Assembly: GCA_948470475.1 (NCBI GenBank)
Contig: OX419337.1
Coordinates: 39,310,616-39,374,615, forward strand
Source of the DNA: Galaxea fascicularis
Lineage: Eukaryota; Cnidaria; Anthozoa; Scleractinia; Euphylliidae
DNA length: 64,000 bases
Direction: 5' to 3'
Part shown: positions 23,610-32,508 of the stretch, one piece after another
Layout: every line of letters begins with the position of its first letter
How positions within the stretch are numbered: position 1 is the first letter of the stretch
Notes under the pieces: generated by a model
What the model was told of the DNA's origin: nothing
Databases searched by the model: none
What the model saw: the letters and a program-made list of their open reading frames with translations, nothing else
Translations under genes and position numbers: made by a program

Positions 23610-24102
23610 TTTATTTAAGTCTCAAATCGCTCTAGCTGAACACGAGTGCCCTACTAACTGGAGAGACTGTAAATGAAATAAACACTAACTTAAATCAAAT
23701 GTTGGTTTTTGAGAGGAGGGAGAAACCGGAGTACCCGGACAAAAACCTCTCGGAGCAGAGTTGACAACCAACAAACTCAGTCCACTTATGACACCGAGTC
23801 CGAGATCGAACCCAGGACACATTGGTGGAAGGCGAGCGCTCTCACCACTGCGCCAACCCTGCTCTCCACCCGTCGGGGTGTTAATATAATACCAAATTCT
23901 CATGGTAGCTTGAAGATAGAGTTGTCAGTCAGATCTTGGGAATTGAGACGTACGGGGGCTCTTTTGTTTGCGTACGTCCACTATGCACATAAACAATGGA
24001 GAAATACAGGAACTAGGGGCAAGAATCAATTCAAATGAATATAGCCCTTACTGGTGTATCCTGCATCAGTCTGTACACCGCCCATGCTGCGCCAGAAACG
24101 AC
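21076..24102 (-). CDS. ODAD2: ODAD2 (ARMC4) C-terminal armadillo exons
   Basis: Five minus-strand exons, all phase 0: 24052-24102, 22746-22823, 22435-22545, 21799-22020 and 21076-21216 (stop TGA). They encode armadillo helices matching the C terminus of vertebrate ARMC4, in order: [82 protein letters not shown] and [20 protein letters not shown]. Every junction has GT..AG. ODAD2 is part of the outer dynein arm docking complex in motile cilia. The first exon of this block cannot follow directly from the last exon of the central block: phase is 2 against 0. Confidence 0.88.
23305..23532 (+). pseudogene. LINE reverse transcriptase C-terminal remnant
   Basis: 75 codons ending [38 protein letters not shown], the usual C-terminal tail of animal non-LTR retrotransposon ORF2. 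A TAA-repeat tail follows at once (23551-23608). A 5'-truncated insertion in an ODAD2 intron. Confidence 0.7.
23551..23608. repeat. (TAA)n tail
   Basis: About 19 TAA/AAT units, probably the 3' tail of the LINE fragment just upstream. Confidence 0.9.
23690..23866 (-). mobile_element. tRNA-derived SINE
   Basis: Read on the minus strand, it starts GCAGGGTTGGCGCAGTGG, which includes an A box. A B box GGTTCGATCTC follows, then the body GAGGTTTTTGTCCGGGTACT and an AACATTTGATTTAA tail. Partial copies of the 3' body are at 3035-3260. Confidence 0.85.
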
Positions 24103-24714
24103 CTGAACGGTCAATGAGGACAAGGAACAACAAATCAGTGAGTAGCAAATGTTTTGCTGTTACGAATTAAAAAAAAAAAAGATGGAGCATAAAGAGCGTC
24201 TTCACTCAATGACCAGCGGCCATATTGGTTAATGAAAGAAAAGAAAGTATTTGCATAAAAATAGAGTTCAATTCCGATAGGGTTAGCTTTCTTTTGGTAC
24301 ACCAACATGGCCGCCGTGACGTTATGTCAAAACTCTCTATAAATAAGGGATTTCTGTTGTGAAAGACCACGCATGCTCCACTTCAGTTTCACTCAACGCC
24401 CTTTGTTTTTCAACCACCGGTAAAACTCAATCATTTTGGCCCTTGGCTACTTGCCTTATTATTTCTGGACTTCATAAGCGACCAAAGTAGTCGAAGACCT
24501 TCCATTCTGTTGAACACTCTGCAATAAAGTATGTGCGTTAAGAGCTATAAGCAACTCTTTTTCATCTCCTACTGAATTTACTACCGCTAATTGCTGATAA
24601 GTCCGGAAAGGTTAATCATTGTGAAAAATTAATCATTGTGTAATGGATGGATATGATAAAGCGAGGTCATGGATATCAATTTAGGCAAACAAATCAGGCT
24701 TCGTCCACTCAGGA
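24103..24714. other. ODAD2 intron, left flank of provirus
   Basis: No armadillo-like exon could be found on the minus strand, although one is expected between here and 40971. AT-rich with a poly-A run at 24168. Confidence 0.5.
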
Positions 24715-24720
24715 TAAACT
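24715..24720. repeat. Left target-site duplication TAAACT
   Basis: TAAACT immediately precedes the left TIR and is repeated exactly at 40718-40723. Six base pairs is the Polinton/Maverick signature. Confidence 0.95.
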
Positions 24721-24812
24721 AGTAGTAAGGGGGGTCACTTGGGCCATAACAAAAGAATTGATTAAAAGAACAATGGCAAAGAATTCCTTAGGGAATAGAG
24801 AACAATAGAGAC

Positions 24813-25300
24813 ATGCAAATTATCACGTGCACAGCACGAGGGCAGGAAGCAGGCTATGACGTCATCATAGGGGTCAAAGTCCAGGATTTCGCAATAGGGT
24901 TGAGTAGGTATCAAGGAATGACATCATCACATAGGTATGCGAAAGAGATTGCTCAACTCCATGGCTTGTCACGCATCGTCAGCTCTTTCTTCAAGAAACA
25001 CGGGCGTGATGAGGTCTTGAAAAATAAAATTGATTCTAATCGAAAAAACTAGCGGGAATGAATGTGTTTATTCAAAGATCAGATGAAAATGTAAACAAGA
25101 ATGTTGAGCGTGAACCAACGAATTATACTAAGTTTGTAATTCGAGTGTGTAGAGTGTATTCTTATCCGAATGATGAAATCAAACGAATGTTTTGCGTGCT
25201 TGATATAAATGAATTTGAAAAGTCTACATGGAAGATGAATTTGTCAAACGTATCACACGGCATTTTGTCGGCAGAACCGTGCGCTTCGCTCTACTTGTGA
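24813..25300 (+). other. Small ORFs within the TIR (duplicated at right end)
   Basis: Two consecutive frames, 24813-25052 (79 aa) and 25058-25300 (80 aa), are intact in both TIRs (mirror copies 40386-40625 and 40138-40380, minus strand). The second differs by one residue, E against V, from a base change at 25218. No family recognised. They may be fortuitous, since conservation between TIRs follows from recent duplication. Confidence 0.3.
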
Positions 25301-26065
25301 AATCGGAAGTAAACACGGTTTTTGATTCGAAAAATCAAAGCGCCAACGGCGAACAATCTTCGATTACGATGGAAAGATTGAAAGCTAATGACAGTTCCAG
25401 TTTAGTTTAGTTTAGTTATGAAATGTTTAATATTACAGAAATTACAGAGACACACAGCGAAATGTGAATATAAATGAATAGACAGCGGCGCAGAGGGACC
25501 TCGACGAAAAGAATAGTTCATTAGATGTTATTGTTATATGCAAATTTCAGTCAAACAATTCACCTGCAGAACATGTTATTGTGGTCACTGAGGCGAGAAT
25601 ACAAACATCTTTTCTCAAAGTTGACCGAAATCATTTTTACCGTAACAGTCTTTTTTTATGAAGTTGTATTCGGTTCCTACGGGCAGCTCGCTTCCTCGAG
25701 GTCTTAAAAGCACCCTTGGGGCCGCCTTAAATTAAAGTGGTTTGATTCAACTCTCAATTATAGGTATTAAAACAAGAGTCGGTTTAAGTTGTTTGAAACA
25801 ATCATTTGAAGCGCACGACTAATGATGATGAATTACACGGACTTGACAATTAAACACACAATACAGAGACTTAAAATGCAGTGAATTTGAAATGGATAAA
25901 AGTCAACCGCATTTCTTTCAAGCAATTTCAAACACTTTATTTCGTTAACAAGACGCTATAACAAAAAGTGCTTGTGCTTCGTAAAGCCCGCATTTGGAAA
26001 CAACTAAAGCCAGGGCGCACTTTAATAGTGAGAAGCAAACCTTTGCCAGCAATGTACCCACACAA

Positions 26066-26651
26066 AGCCGAGAAAAGTCGCCCTCGCGTTTTACCAAGGT
26101 CGAGAAAAGTCGCCCTCGCATTTTAACAAGGTCGAAAAAAGTCGCCCTGATGTTTTATCATGGTCGAGAAAAGTCACCCTCGCGTTTTAACAAGGTCAAG
26201 AAAAGTCGCCCTGATGTTTTAACATGGTCGAATAAAGTCACCCCCCAGTTTTAACAAGGTCGAGAAAAGTCACCCTCGCATTTTAACAAGGTCGAAAAAA
26301 GTCGCCCTGATGTTTTATCATGGTCGAGAAAAGTCACCCTCGCATTTTAACAAGGTCGAAAAAAGTCGGCCTGATGTTTTATCATGGTCGAGAAAAGTCA
26401 CCCTCACGTTTTAACAAGGTCAAGAAAAGTCGCCCTGATGTTTTAACAAGGTCGAAAAAAGTCACCCTCACATTTTAACATGGTCGAGAAAAGTCTCCCT
26501 GATGTTTTAACAAGGTCAAGAAAAGTCGCCCTGATGTTTTAAGAAGGTCAAGAAAAGTCACCCTCACATTTTAACATGGTCGAGAAAAGTCGCCCTGTTG
26601 TTTTAACATGGTCGAATAAAGTCACCCCCAAGTTTTAACAAGTTCGAAAAA
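26066..26651. repeat. 32-bp tandem array in left TIR (~18 units)
   Basis: Unit: AAGGTCGAGAAAAGTCGCCC followed by TCGCGTTTTAAC or a TGATGTTTTAAC variant. About 18 units with alternating variants (CGAG/CAAG/CGAA; CCTCGC/CCTGATG/CCCCCAG). The right TIR has about 11. Confidence 0.93.
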
Positions 26652-26721
26652 TCTTAGAATCAATTTTTCACTTTTCTCTTAAAAGAAGAAAAGCAAGGGA
26701 CCTGTCCTAGGGCCGACTGAC

Positions 26722-26730
26722 TATAAAATA
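26722..26730 (+). promoter_or_regulatory. TATA box at inner edge of left TIR
   Basis: TATAAAATA lies 38 bp before the first viral ATG (26768) and points into the gene cluster. Its mirror copy is in the right TIR. Confidence 0.6.
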
Positions 26731-26767
26731 AAACGAGGAAACTAGTCGTTTCCAGTTACGCGTCAAC

Positions 26768-27288
26768 ATGGATAGGGTTTACTTCCTCTTGGTTCGCACT
26801 TGTGCTCGACGTTGTTTTTCACGATACACATGGAATCCCTTACCTTGTGAAAGTTGGTCAGTTCTTTTGAATGAACTAGATCCCATGAACTCGGGTCGCT
26901 TATTGAGTGTTTACTTTTACATGGATCAGTGTAACGCCAAGTTCACTGAACAATATGAATTCCATCTAAAGTTAAGGAGTGCCTATCCTACACATTATCC
27001 TTCTGTCTGGTGGATGTCGTGGCAGATTATAAAAAGCCTGTGGACGAACATTTTGTAATCATTTGGTTTTCAACTATGGGCAGTGCTGCAAGTCGTCTGT
27101 GTGAAAGTTCAACGCCTACCGTTTCTTTAAGTGACATTTGTCAGAGAATGCGATGTTTAGTTGCATGTTGTGGTGGTGAAGTACACATCGAATTGAAAGA
27201 TGACATCGACAATCACGAAGAGAAAAACACAAAAGAAGAAGATGACCCACAATCAGATGAACCGACTATTAGAGAAACTGTATTATGA
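26768..27288 (+). pseudogene. First viral gene, unknown, frameshifted
   Basis: The frame from ATG 26768 (MDRVYFLLVRTCARRCFSRY) runs to 27058. A second frame, open from 26959, carries the continuation (LVDVVADYKKPVDEHFVIIW, then ASRLCESS, CQRMRCLVACCGGEVHIEL and an acidic C terminus) to 27288. The simplest reading is one ~170-residue Cys-containing protein broken by a one-base indel near 26990-27010, or an assembly error. It is the gene nearest the TIR promoter and overlaps the integrase start by 47 nt. I do not recognise the family. It could be an early regulatory protein (inference only). Confidence 0.5.
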
Positions 27289-28333
27289 AGTGGACCGTCC
27301 TTCTGCTTTAGGGGGAGTCGACAAATTGTATCGTGCAGCACGTCGGTATGGATTGAAACGCTCTCAAGTGCTCAGTTGGCTTCAAGGCCAACCCGGTTAC
27401 ACCCTACACAAACCGGCACGAAAACTTTTTCGTCGTAACAGAGTATTAGTGTTTGATATCGATGCTCAGTGGCAGGCGGATTTAGTGGACATGCAAAGTC
27501 TGAGTCGATGGAATAAGGGGTACAAGTATTTGCTGACTTGTATCGACATCCTATCCAAGTACGCCTGGGTGATTCCCCTGAAATCAAAGACCGGTTCTTC
27601 GTTGGTGGCAGCGTTTAGAAATATCTTCGAGCAAGGTCGAAAACCATTAAAGTTGCAAACCGATGCTGGGACCGAATTTAAGAATAAAGTTTTTCAAACC
27701 TTTCTCAAAAATGAGAACGTACATCATTTCGTGACATACAACGAAACCAAAGCCCAAGTGGTCGAGAGATTCAATCGCACCTTGAAGCAATTAATGTGGC
27801 GGATGTTTACCACCACTAGTTCATACCACTATTTGGACAAACTGGACAGGTTAGTCAATGACAATTACAATCAGAATTTCCACCGAAGTATCAAGATGAA
27901 ACCTGCCGATGTAACTGTGCACAATGCAAGAGAGGTCTGGAAAACCTTGTATCAGGATCAGCGAAAGCCAGCAAAGTATAAATTCAAAGTAGGAGATCAA
28001 GTCAAGATTAGTAAACATAAGCGAATCTTTGAGAAAGGTTACTTACCATCCTGGACGGAAGAGACCTTTACGGTTGCCCAGAGAGTTCCAAGGGATCCAC
28101 CTGTATACCGTTTAAAGGAAGCAGACGGTGATTTGATTCAAGGCACCTTTTATGAGTTCGAGTTGCAGAAAGTGATAGAAACAGCTCATCACTTGTTTCG
28201 CATTGAAAAAGTTTTGAAACGTCGCGGAAAAGGGGCGAAAAAAGAAGTGCTAGTGCATTGGAAGGGTTGGCCTAAGAAATACGACAGCTGGATTCCGTAT
28301 AACCAACTGGTGGCCTTGCAAAAACAGACATGA
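27242..28333 (+). CDS. Polinton integrase (rve) with C-terminal chromodomain
   Basis: 363 aa from the ATG at 27242 (MTHNQMNRLLEKLYY); an upstream in-frame ATG at 27200 would add 14 Lys-rich residues. Catalytic triad D80 (WQADLVDMQ), D141 (LQTDAGTEF) and E175 (VVERFNRTLK), with 33 residues between the last two. A C-terminal chromodomain (about 316-358) has the HWKGWPKKYDSWIPYNQL signature, which could target methylated histone tails. It resembles C. elegans F54H12.3-type transposon proteins. It would cut the TIR ends and make the 6-bp TSD. Its stop overlaps the next start as ATGA. Confidence 0.95.
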   Translation: MTHNQMNRLLEKLYYEVDRPSALGGVDKLYRAARRYGLKRSQVLSWLQGQPGYTLHKPARKLFRRNRVLVFDIDAQWQADLVDMQSLSRWNKGYKYLLTCIDILSKYAWVIPLKSKTGSSLVAAFRNIFEQGRKPLKLQTDAGTEFKNKVFQTFLKNENVHHFVTYNETKAQVVERFNRTLKQLMWRMFTTTSSYHYLDKLDRLVNDNYNQNFHRSIKMKPADVTVHNAREVWKTLYQDQRKPAKYKFKVGDQVKISKHKRIFEKGYLPSWTEETFTVAQRVPRDPPVYRLKEADGDLIQGTFYEFELQKVIETAHHLFRIEKVLKRRGKGAKKEVLVHWKGWPKKYDSWIPYNQLVALQKQT

Positions 28334-29187
28334 CTGGAGACAACAACTTTTACGTAACACTTCCCAGTAACGCTAGTAGCAATCTATTTCTGACCAATTC
28401 CAAGTCCTCTTACCGCGTGGCGTTACCTCAGCAAATTCATTTGAAAGACGGAGAAGATTGGGAAGTAGGACTACATCATATCGTGTATCCGTTATCGTGG
28501 TTTGACGTTCCTGGTGGTTGTCAGCATTCACATGTCTTAGTCCGACGCTCCGATAACTTCAATCGGTTCACCTTACCCGAGGGCAAGTACCGAACAGCCC
28601 TGGATGTTACGGAGGGAATCCTACAGTGTCTGAACAATGATGACTCGCCGTCTAAACCCAAAATAACAGTGGACGAAGAATGGAATGTAACTCTGAACTC
28701 TCTTGAGGAAGAGATTATGTTTACCGTTTCAACTGCTCGTGCACTTGGGTGGATAACGGACCAACATACCGTTAAGCCTGGGATCCGTTTGAACAAAACG
28801 GATATCTCCCTTATTCCAATAGATAAATTTGGTTACGATTGGTGTGTTATACCACCTCAGACCTCCATCACATTTCCTGGCATTTTTACCATTCCTTTCT
28901 CGTTATCTCTCTGCCCGTGTAAACAGACGCTTTTGCAAGTACAAACCAACCTCGTGGAACCTTGGCAAGTGGGTGACAAGCGTTTACCTCTCTTACATGA
29001 AATGGTACCCAATGGTACATTTCGAGAAACAGTTCTCGAAGAGAAAGAACATGTTGTCTACCTACCGTTGCGTACAAAGATATTTCAAACCGTTGAAATC
29101 TACTTAACAGGTGGTTGTGGTCAACGGCTTTCATTTCTAGACGGTATCGTCAACGTGGTATTACACTTTCGTCGTCGATCATCATGA
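28330..29187 (+). CDS. Virion structural-type protein, paralogue A
   Basis: 285 aa beginning MTGDNNFYVTLPSNASSN. It shares a layout with the next protein: an N-terminal NxFYxxLxSxAS segment, a WEVGLHHIVYPLSWFDV block, a TARALGW motif and a C-terminal VNVVLHFRRR. I recall FYVTLPSN-type proteins from other cnidarian Polintons. The beta-rich pattern and the position beside the capsid gene suggest a minor capsid (penton) or vertex/fibre component, but this is inference. Starts inside the integrase stop (ATGA). Confidence 0.65.
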   Translation: MTGDNNFYVTLPSNASSNLFLTNSKSSYRVALPQQIHLKDGEDWEVGLHHIVYPLSWFDVPGGCQHSHVLVRRSDNFNRFTLPEGKYRTALDVTEGILQCLNNDDSPSKPKITVDEEWNVTLNSLEEEIMFTVSTARALGWITDQHTVKPGIRLNKTDISLIPIDKFGYDWCVIPPQTSITFPGIFTIPFSLSLCPCKQTLLQVQTNLVEPWQVGDKRLPLLHEMVPNGTFRETVLEEKEHVVYLPLRTKIFQTVEIYLTGGCGQRLSFLDGIVNVVLHFRRRSS

Positions 29188-30068
29188 CAAATAGTTTTTA
29201 CATGGTGTTGACTAGTGATGCAAGCCTGGATCAGTATCCAGAAAACAAGCCGTCCGAGTTTAAGATGCAATTACCGTCCCAGCTGCACCTAAGTGAAGAC
29301 TGGGAAGTGGCCATGACCCGCATCATCTATCCATACACGTGGCAAAATGTGAGAAACAATCAACTGTCTTACACTTTGCTTTGTAAGGCAGGGCCTGTTC
29401 CTTGGTCAATGTCCATTCACCTCCCAAGGGGTATTTACCGTACGGTCAAAGACGTAATAGATGGTATGTTGATGGGACTTCATAACGCTTTGAAGGACCT
29501 TTATCTGAAAAGTGAAGAAACGATTACAAGTTTAGGAGGAAACGAGTGCTTTTACATTCACGAGAAAGCTCAACATTACTTCGAGTTGAGGTTGCCCACT
29601 GCTTGGTACGTGACTCTGCCCAAGACATTAGCCCGTGCCCTAGGGTACTTAAATCACAAGAACCAGCTTCCTGCTTTGTACCAAATTCAGAGCTCTCCTC
29701 TTGTTGAATTGAAACCCGATCAAAGCATAACCCTGTTGAGGACCACAACCACACTTGCCAGAAAAGAAGACTTGGTGTGGGGAATGTTGTCGAGACACTC
29801 TTTTCAGACCATGTACGTGTATTCAGATCTAATCGAGTCCCAAGTGGTAGGAGACGCCCAAGCTAACATGCTCCGAATACTGGTACCCCGAGGTCAGCCG
29901 GGTGACACGGTGACAGAAGACGTCAAGCAACCAACCTATCATTCACTCCGTACATCTGTGTTTTCATCAGTGGCCATCCATATAAGAGGAGACACTGGTC
30001 AACCGATAACATTTGTGTCTGGTACTGTACGTGTAACGTTGCATTTTCGACGTCGTGCAATTCTATAA
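29184..30068 (+). CDS. Virion structural-type protein, paralogue B
   Basis: 294 aa from ATG 29184 (MTNSFYMVLTSDASLDQYPE), which overlaps the previous stop as ATGA. The open frame extends 23 codons further upstream, but that segment overlaps paralogue A and lacks homology to it. Clear paralogue of 28330-29187: WEVAMTRIIYPYTWQNV, LARALGYL and C-terminal VRVTLHFRRR align in order. Tandem duplication followed by strong divergence suggests two distinct positions in the particle. Confidence 0.65.
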   Translation: MTNSFYMVLTSDASLDQYPENKPSEFKMQLPSQLHLSEDWEVAMTRIIYPYTWQNVRNNQLSYTLLCKAGPVPWSMSIHLPRGIYRTVKDVIDGMLMGLHNALKDLYLKSEETITSLGGNECFYIHEKAQHYFELRLPTAWYVTLPKTLARALGYLNHKNQLPALYQIQSSPLVELKPDQSITLLRTTTTLARKEDLVWGMLSRHSFQTMYVYSDLIESQVVGDAQANMLRILVPRGQPGDTVTEDVKQPTYHSLRTSVFSSVAIHIRGDTGQPITFVSGTVRVTLHFRRRAIL

Positions 30069-30069
30069 C

Positions 30070-30528
30070 ATGTTGTTGCCCATGAACCATCAATTTTACC
30101 CGTATCACCAACAAGTTATACCCTTTCCACAACAAGGCAGGGGGGACATAAGTATCTATGGAGGAACGCACCCTTACGGACAAGGGGGCAACGGATTAGG
30201 TGGAATGTTTCGTTCCCTATTTCGTACAGCTACACCCTTTCTCAAAACAACAGCAAAGAACGTTGGAAAGCGATTGCTCAATACCGGGTTGGAAACAGGA
30301 ATGCAAATTGTTCAAGACGTCATGGATGGTCAACCTTTGAAGGCAGCTGCCAAATCGAGAACCAAAGCGGCTGGAAAAAGTTTACTAACGGGCACCATTG
30401 ATGACATTACACAGCAAGGTCGTGGGAAGAGAGCATATAAGCGGACGATAAAAGCCAAACCATTCAGTACTCACCCGATCAAGAAACGGAGAACATCGCA
30501 TTCGACATTCAAGACTATTTTTGACTAA
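30070..30528 (+). CDS. Small basic minor virion protein candidate
   Basis: 152 aa. A His/Gln/Pro-rich start, a Gly-rich stretch (YGQGGNGLGGMF), an amphipathic helix (RSLFRTATPFLKTTAKNVGK) and a basic tail (KRAYKRTIKAK, HPIKKRR) that looks like a nuclear localisation or DNA-binding signal. The layout is similar in kind to adenovirus-type minor core / membrane-active proteins processed by the viral protease; that role is inferred. The start two bases after the previous TAA is preferred over an upstream non-ATG extension. Confidence 0.5.
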   Translation: MLLPMNHQFYPYHQQVIPFPQQGRGDISIYGGTHPYGQGGNGLGGMFRSLFRTATPFLKTTAKNVGKRLLNTGLETGMQIVQDVMDGQPLKAAAKSRTKAAGKSLLTGTIDDITQQGRGKRAYKRTIKAKPFSTHPIKKRRTSHSTFKTIFD

Positions 30529-30530
30529 GT

Positions 30531-31860
30531 ATGGCCTCAGCACACCCTCTCTCAGCCCCTGGTGGGAATTCAAGCTTGGAGTTGTTTCAAGTACCTGTCA
30601 CAGATGTGTCAATCGTCAGTAGCAAATGGTTGGATTATGAACCAGTTCAAACGGGAACCAATCCCATCGAGTTTGTGATCAAACCCCTAAAGGACTACAT
30701 TGACATTAACAAGACCGAGTTGCGGTTGGTGGTAAAAATTACCAAGCAAGATGGATCGGCCACGGGTGAAGGAAAAAAGTACACTCTGGTGAATAACACT
30801 CTCCATTCGATCGTGAAACAGTTTACCATCAAGATCAACGAAACGTTAGTGACGGAACAGTCAGACACTCAAGCCTACAATTTCTTACATCAAGACATTA
30901 TTAAACTTTACAGAACAAGCTAAGAAATCGTACCTTACCAAAGCTCTATACTACAAAGATACTGCTGGGCACATGGATGAAGTAGACAATACAGCAGACA
31001 ATAACCAGGGTCTGGTGAAAAGAGCAACATTCACCAACAACGGAGCAGAAGTGGGGCTGGTTGGAGTACCCCTTTGCGACGTGTTTAATATGGACAAGTT
31101 ACTCCTGGATGGTTTGGAAATTAAAGTCAAGGTGGATCTGAACAGCGACGCCTTTGTGCTCATGGGGGGTGAGACTCCCAACAACTGTAAACTAAAGATT
31201 GTGTCAAGCACCCTTCGCATACGCACAGTGCGTGTAGCGGACAGTACGAAACTAGAACATAAAGAGATCATGCAAGGTCAAGAGGGAAGCGCTGCTTTAC
31301 CAGCCATCTATACGTTAACCAGAACCCCCACGCATGCCAAAATCATTCCTCAAGGGGTGTTAAATCATACAGAGACGGACCTGTTCCATGGACTGATTCC
31401 CCAATGCATCATTTTCGGAATGGTGCGAAATGATGCCTATAACGGCAATCTGGGAAGAAATCCTTTCAATTTTCAGTTGTTTGGTCTGCAAGATATTCGC
31501 CTGACTGTCAACGGAGAAGAAACGCCCTATTCTGCTCTGGACCTGAGAGGCGGGAAAAAGATCGATGGTTACAACACCCTCTTCTCCGGTAGTGGAGAGA
31601 TGAATTGCGGTCACGGCCTTGACATTGACAGAGAGGATTGGGAGAACGGTTACGGCTTGTTCCGTTTTGATTTGACGCCAGCGGGAAGTGGACATCCCAG
31701 CCATTTGATACCCCATCGAACGGGTAACGTCAACCTATACCTGAAGTTTGGTACTGCAACTGCTGCAGTTCTCAATTTAATCGTGTACGCGGAATTTCAG
31801 AATCAGATGGAAATTGATCGCAACAGGCGCGTGGTCTACGATTTATCACAAGGATCTTGA
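30531..31860 (+). CDS. Major capsid protein (F54H12.2-like), frameshifted
   Basis: Starts ATG 30531 (MASAHPLSAPGGNSSLELFQ), two bases after the previous stop. The first frame ends at 30923; the rest, through ALYYKDTAGHMDE to the stop at 31860, is in another frame, so a one-base indel lies near 30897-30906. Combined size is about 440 residues, close to C. elegans F54H12.2. Motifs: WLDYEPVQTGTNPIEF, NNTLHSIVKQFTIKINETLV, and the C-terminal NVNLYLKFGTATAAVLNLIV. This family is the double jelly-roll capsid protein of Polintons. It may be truly broken, a sequencing error, or (less likely) recoded. Confidence 0.82.
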
Positions 31861-31870
31861 TTCAAACGTG

Positions 31871-32410
31871 ATGCATACTACCCTAGAACTATGGCAAGCC
31901 TGTCTTTGTGACCCTGTGTTAGCACCCCTGATTCGAGGCGTGTTTCCAAGTGACAAATTACCTGTCATCAACGCCTACCCAGCCAGTCTCATTGCAAACA
32001 CGGACCCTCACGACAAACCCGGAACACACTGGGTGGCCATGTACTTTGAATCACCACACGAAAGTGAATTCTTTGACAGTTACGGATTTCCTTCCGAGAC
32101 ATACAACATGGATACTTTCATTCTGAGGCAAGCTACGTACTACAACGACAAACCACTGCAGGGATTAGACTCAGATGTTTGTGGAGACTATTGTTTGTTT
32201 TATTTACTTCATCGCGCACGAAATGTAGACATGAACACCATTCAATCTAAATTTAAGCGATATGATTCACAGTGGAACGATGCACAAGTTGCAAAGAGTG
32301 TACATACTTATTTTCATTCGATGACCAAAATTAAAAATGAAACGTTTCTTCAAAGTGAACAGCAAGGTTGTAAGTCGTTTCAGTGTTGTCGGAAGCAATC
32401 AATAAAATAA
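31871..32410 (+). CDS. Adenain-like cysteine protease (maturation protease)
   Basis: 179 aa from ATG 31871, ten bases after the capsid stop. Catalytic pattern: H53 (GTHWVAMYFE), D69 (EFFDSYG), Q97 (KPLQGL) and C104 (SDVCGDYCLFYLL), the adenain/Ulp1 (C5/C48) order. Length suits viral maturation proteases, which cleave capsid and core precursors in assembling particles. The stop codon overlaps an AATAAA (32401-32406), which probably ends this transcription unit. Confidence 0.92.
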   Translation: MHTTLELWQACLCDPVLAPLIRGVFPSDKLPVINAYPASLIANTDPHDKPGTHWVAMYFESPHESEFFDSYGFPSETYNMDTFILRQATYYNDKPLQGLDSDVCGDYCLFYLLHRARNVDMNTIQSKFKRYDSQWNDAQVAKSVHTYFHSMTKIKNETFLQSEQQGCKSFQCCRKQSIK

Positions 32411-32430
32411 AACTGAAAAAGGTATATATA
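32401..32430 (+). promoter_or_regulatory. Polyadenylation signal followed by TATA box
   Basis: AATAAA at 32401-32406 and, 17 bp on, TATATATA at 32423-32430, about 80 bp before the ATPase start. This is the only sizeable gap (98 bp) inside the cluster, so it likely separates two transcription units. Confidence 0.5.
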
Positions 32431-32508
32431 GGTGTGGGTTTATGTCTATTTAAACGATAACGACCCTTTCGTGCCTTTAGAAGTCCATTTGAGTTTCCCT
32501 GCGACAAC

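Larger units (their letters stand above)
24721..26755 (+). repeat. Left terminal inverted repeat (2035 bp)
   Basis: From AGTAGTAAGG at 24721 to TCGTTTCCAG at 26755, matching the reverse complement of 38907-40717. The 224-bp length difference equals seven 32-bp units of the internal array. Outer part about 1.3 kb, then the array, then a ~100-bp inner segment with a TATA box. Confidence 0.93.

Noticed and set aside
26066..26651. CRISPR-like array of ~32-bp repeats
   Set aside because: Units are directly adjacent with no unique spacers, occur in mirror image in both TIRs, and the context is an animal genome.
27010..27288. Independent 92-codon gene before integrase
   Set aside because: Its frame is open upstream and continues the sense of the preceding frame, so a frameshifted single gene is simpler; its listed start is not ATG.
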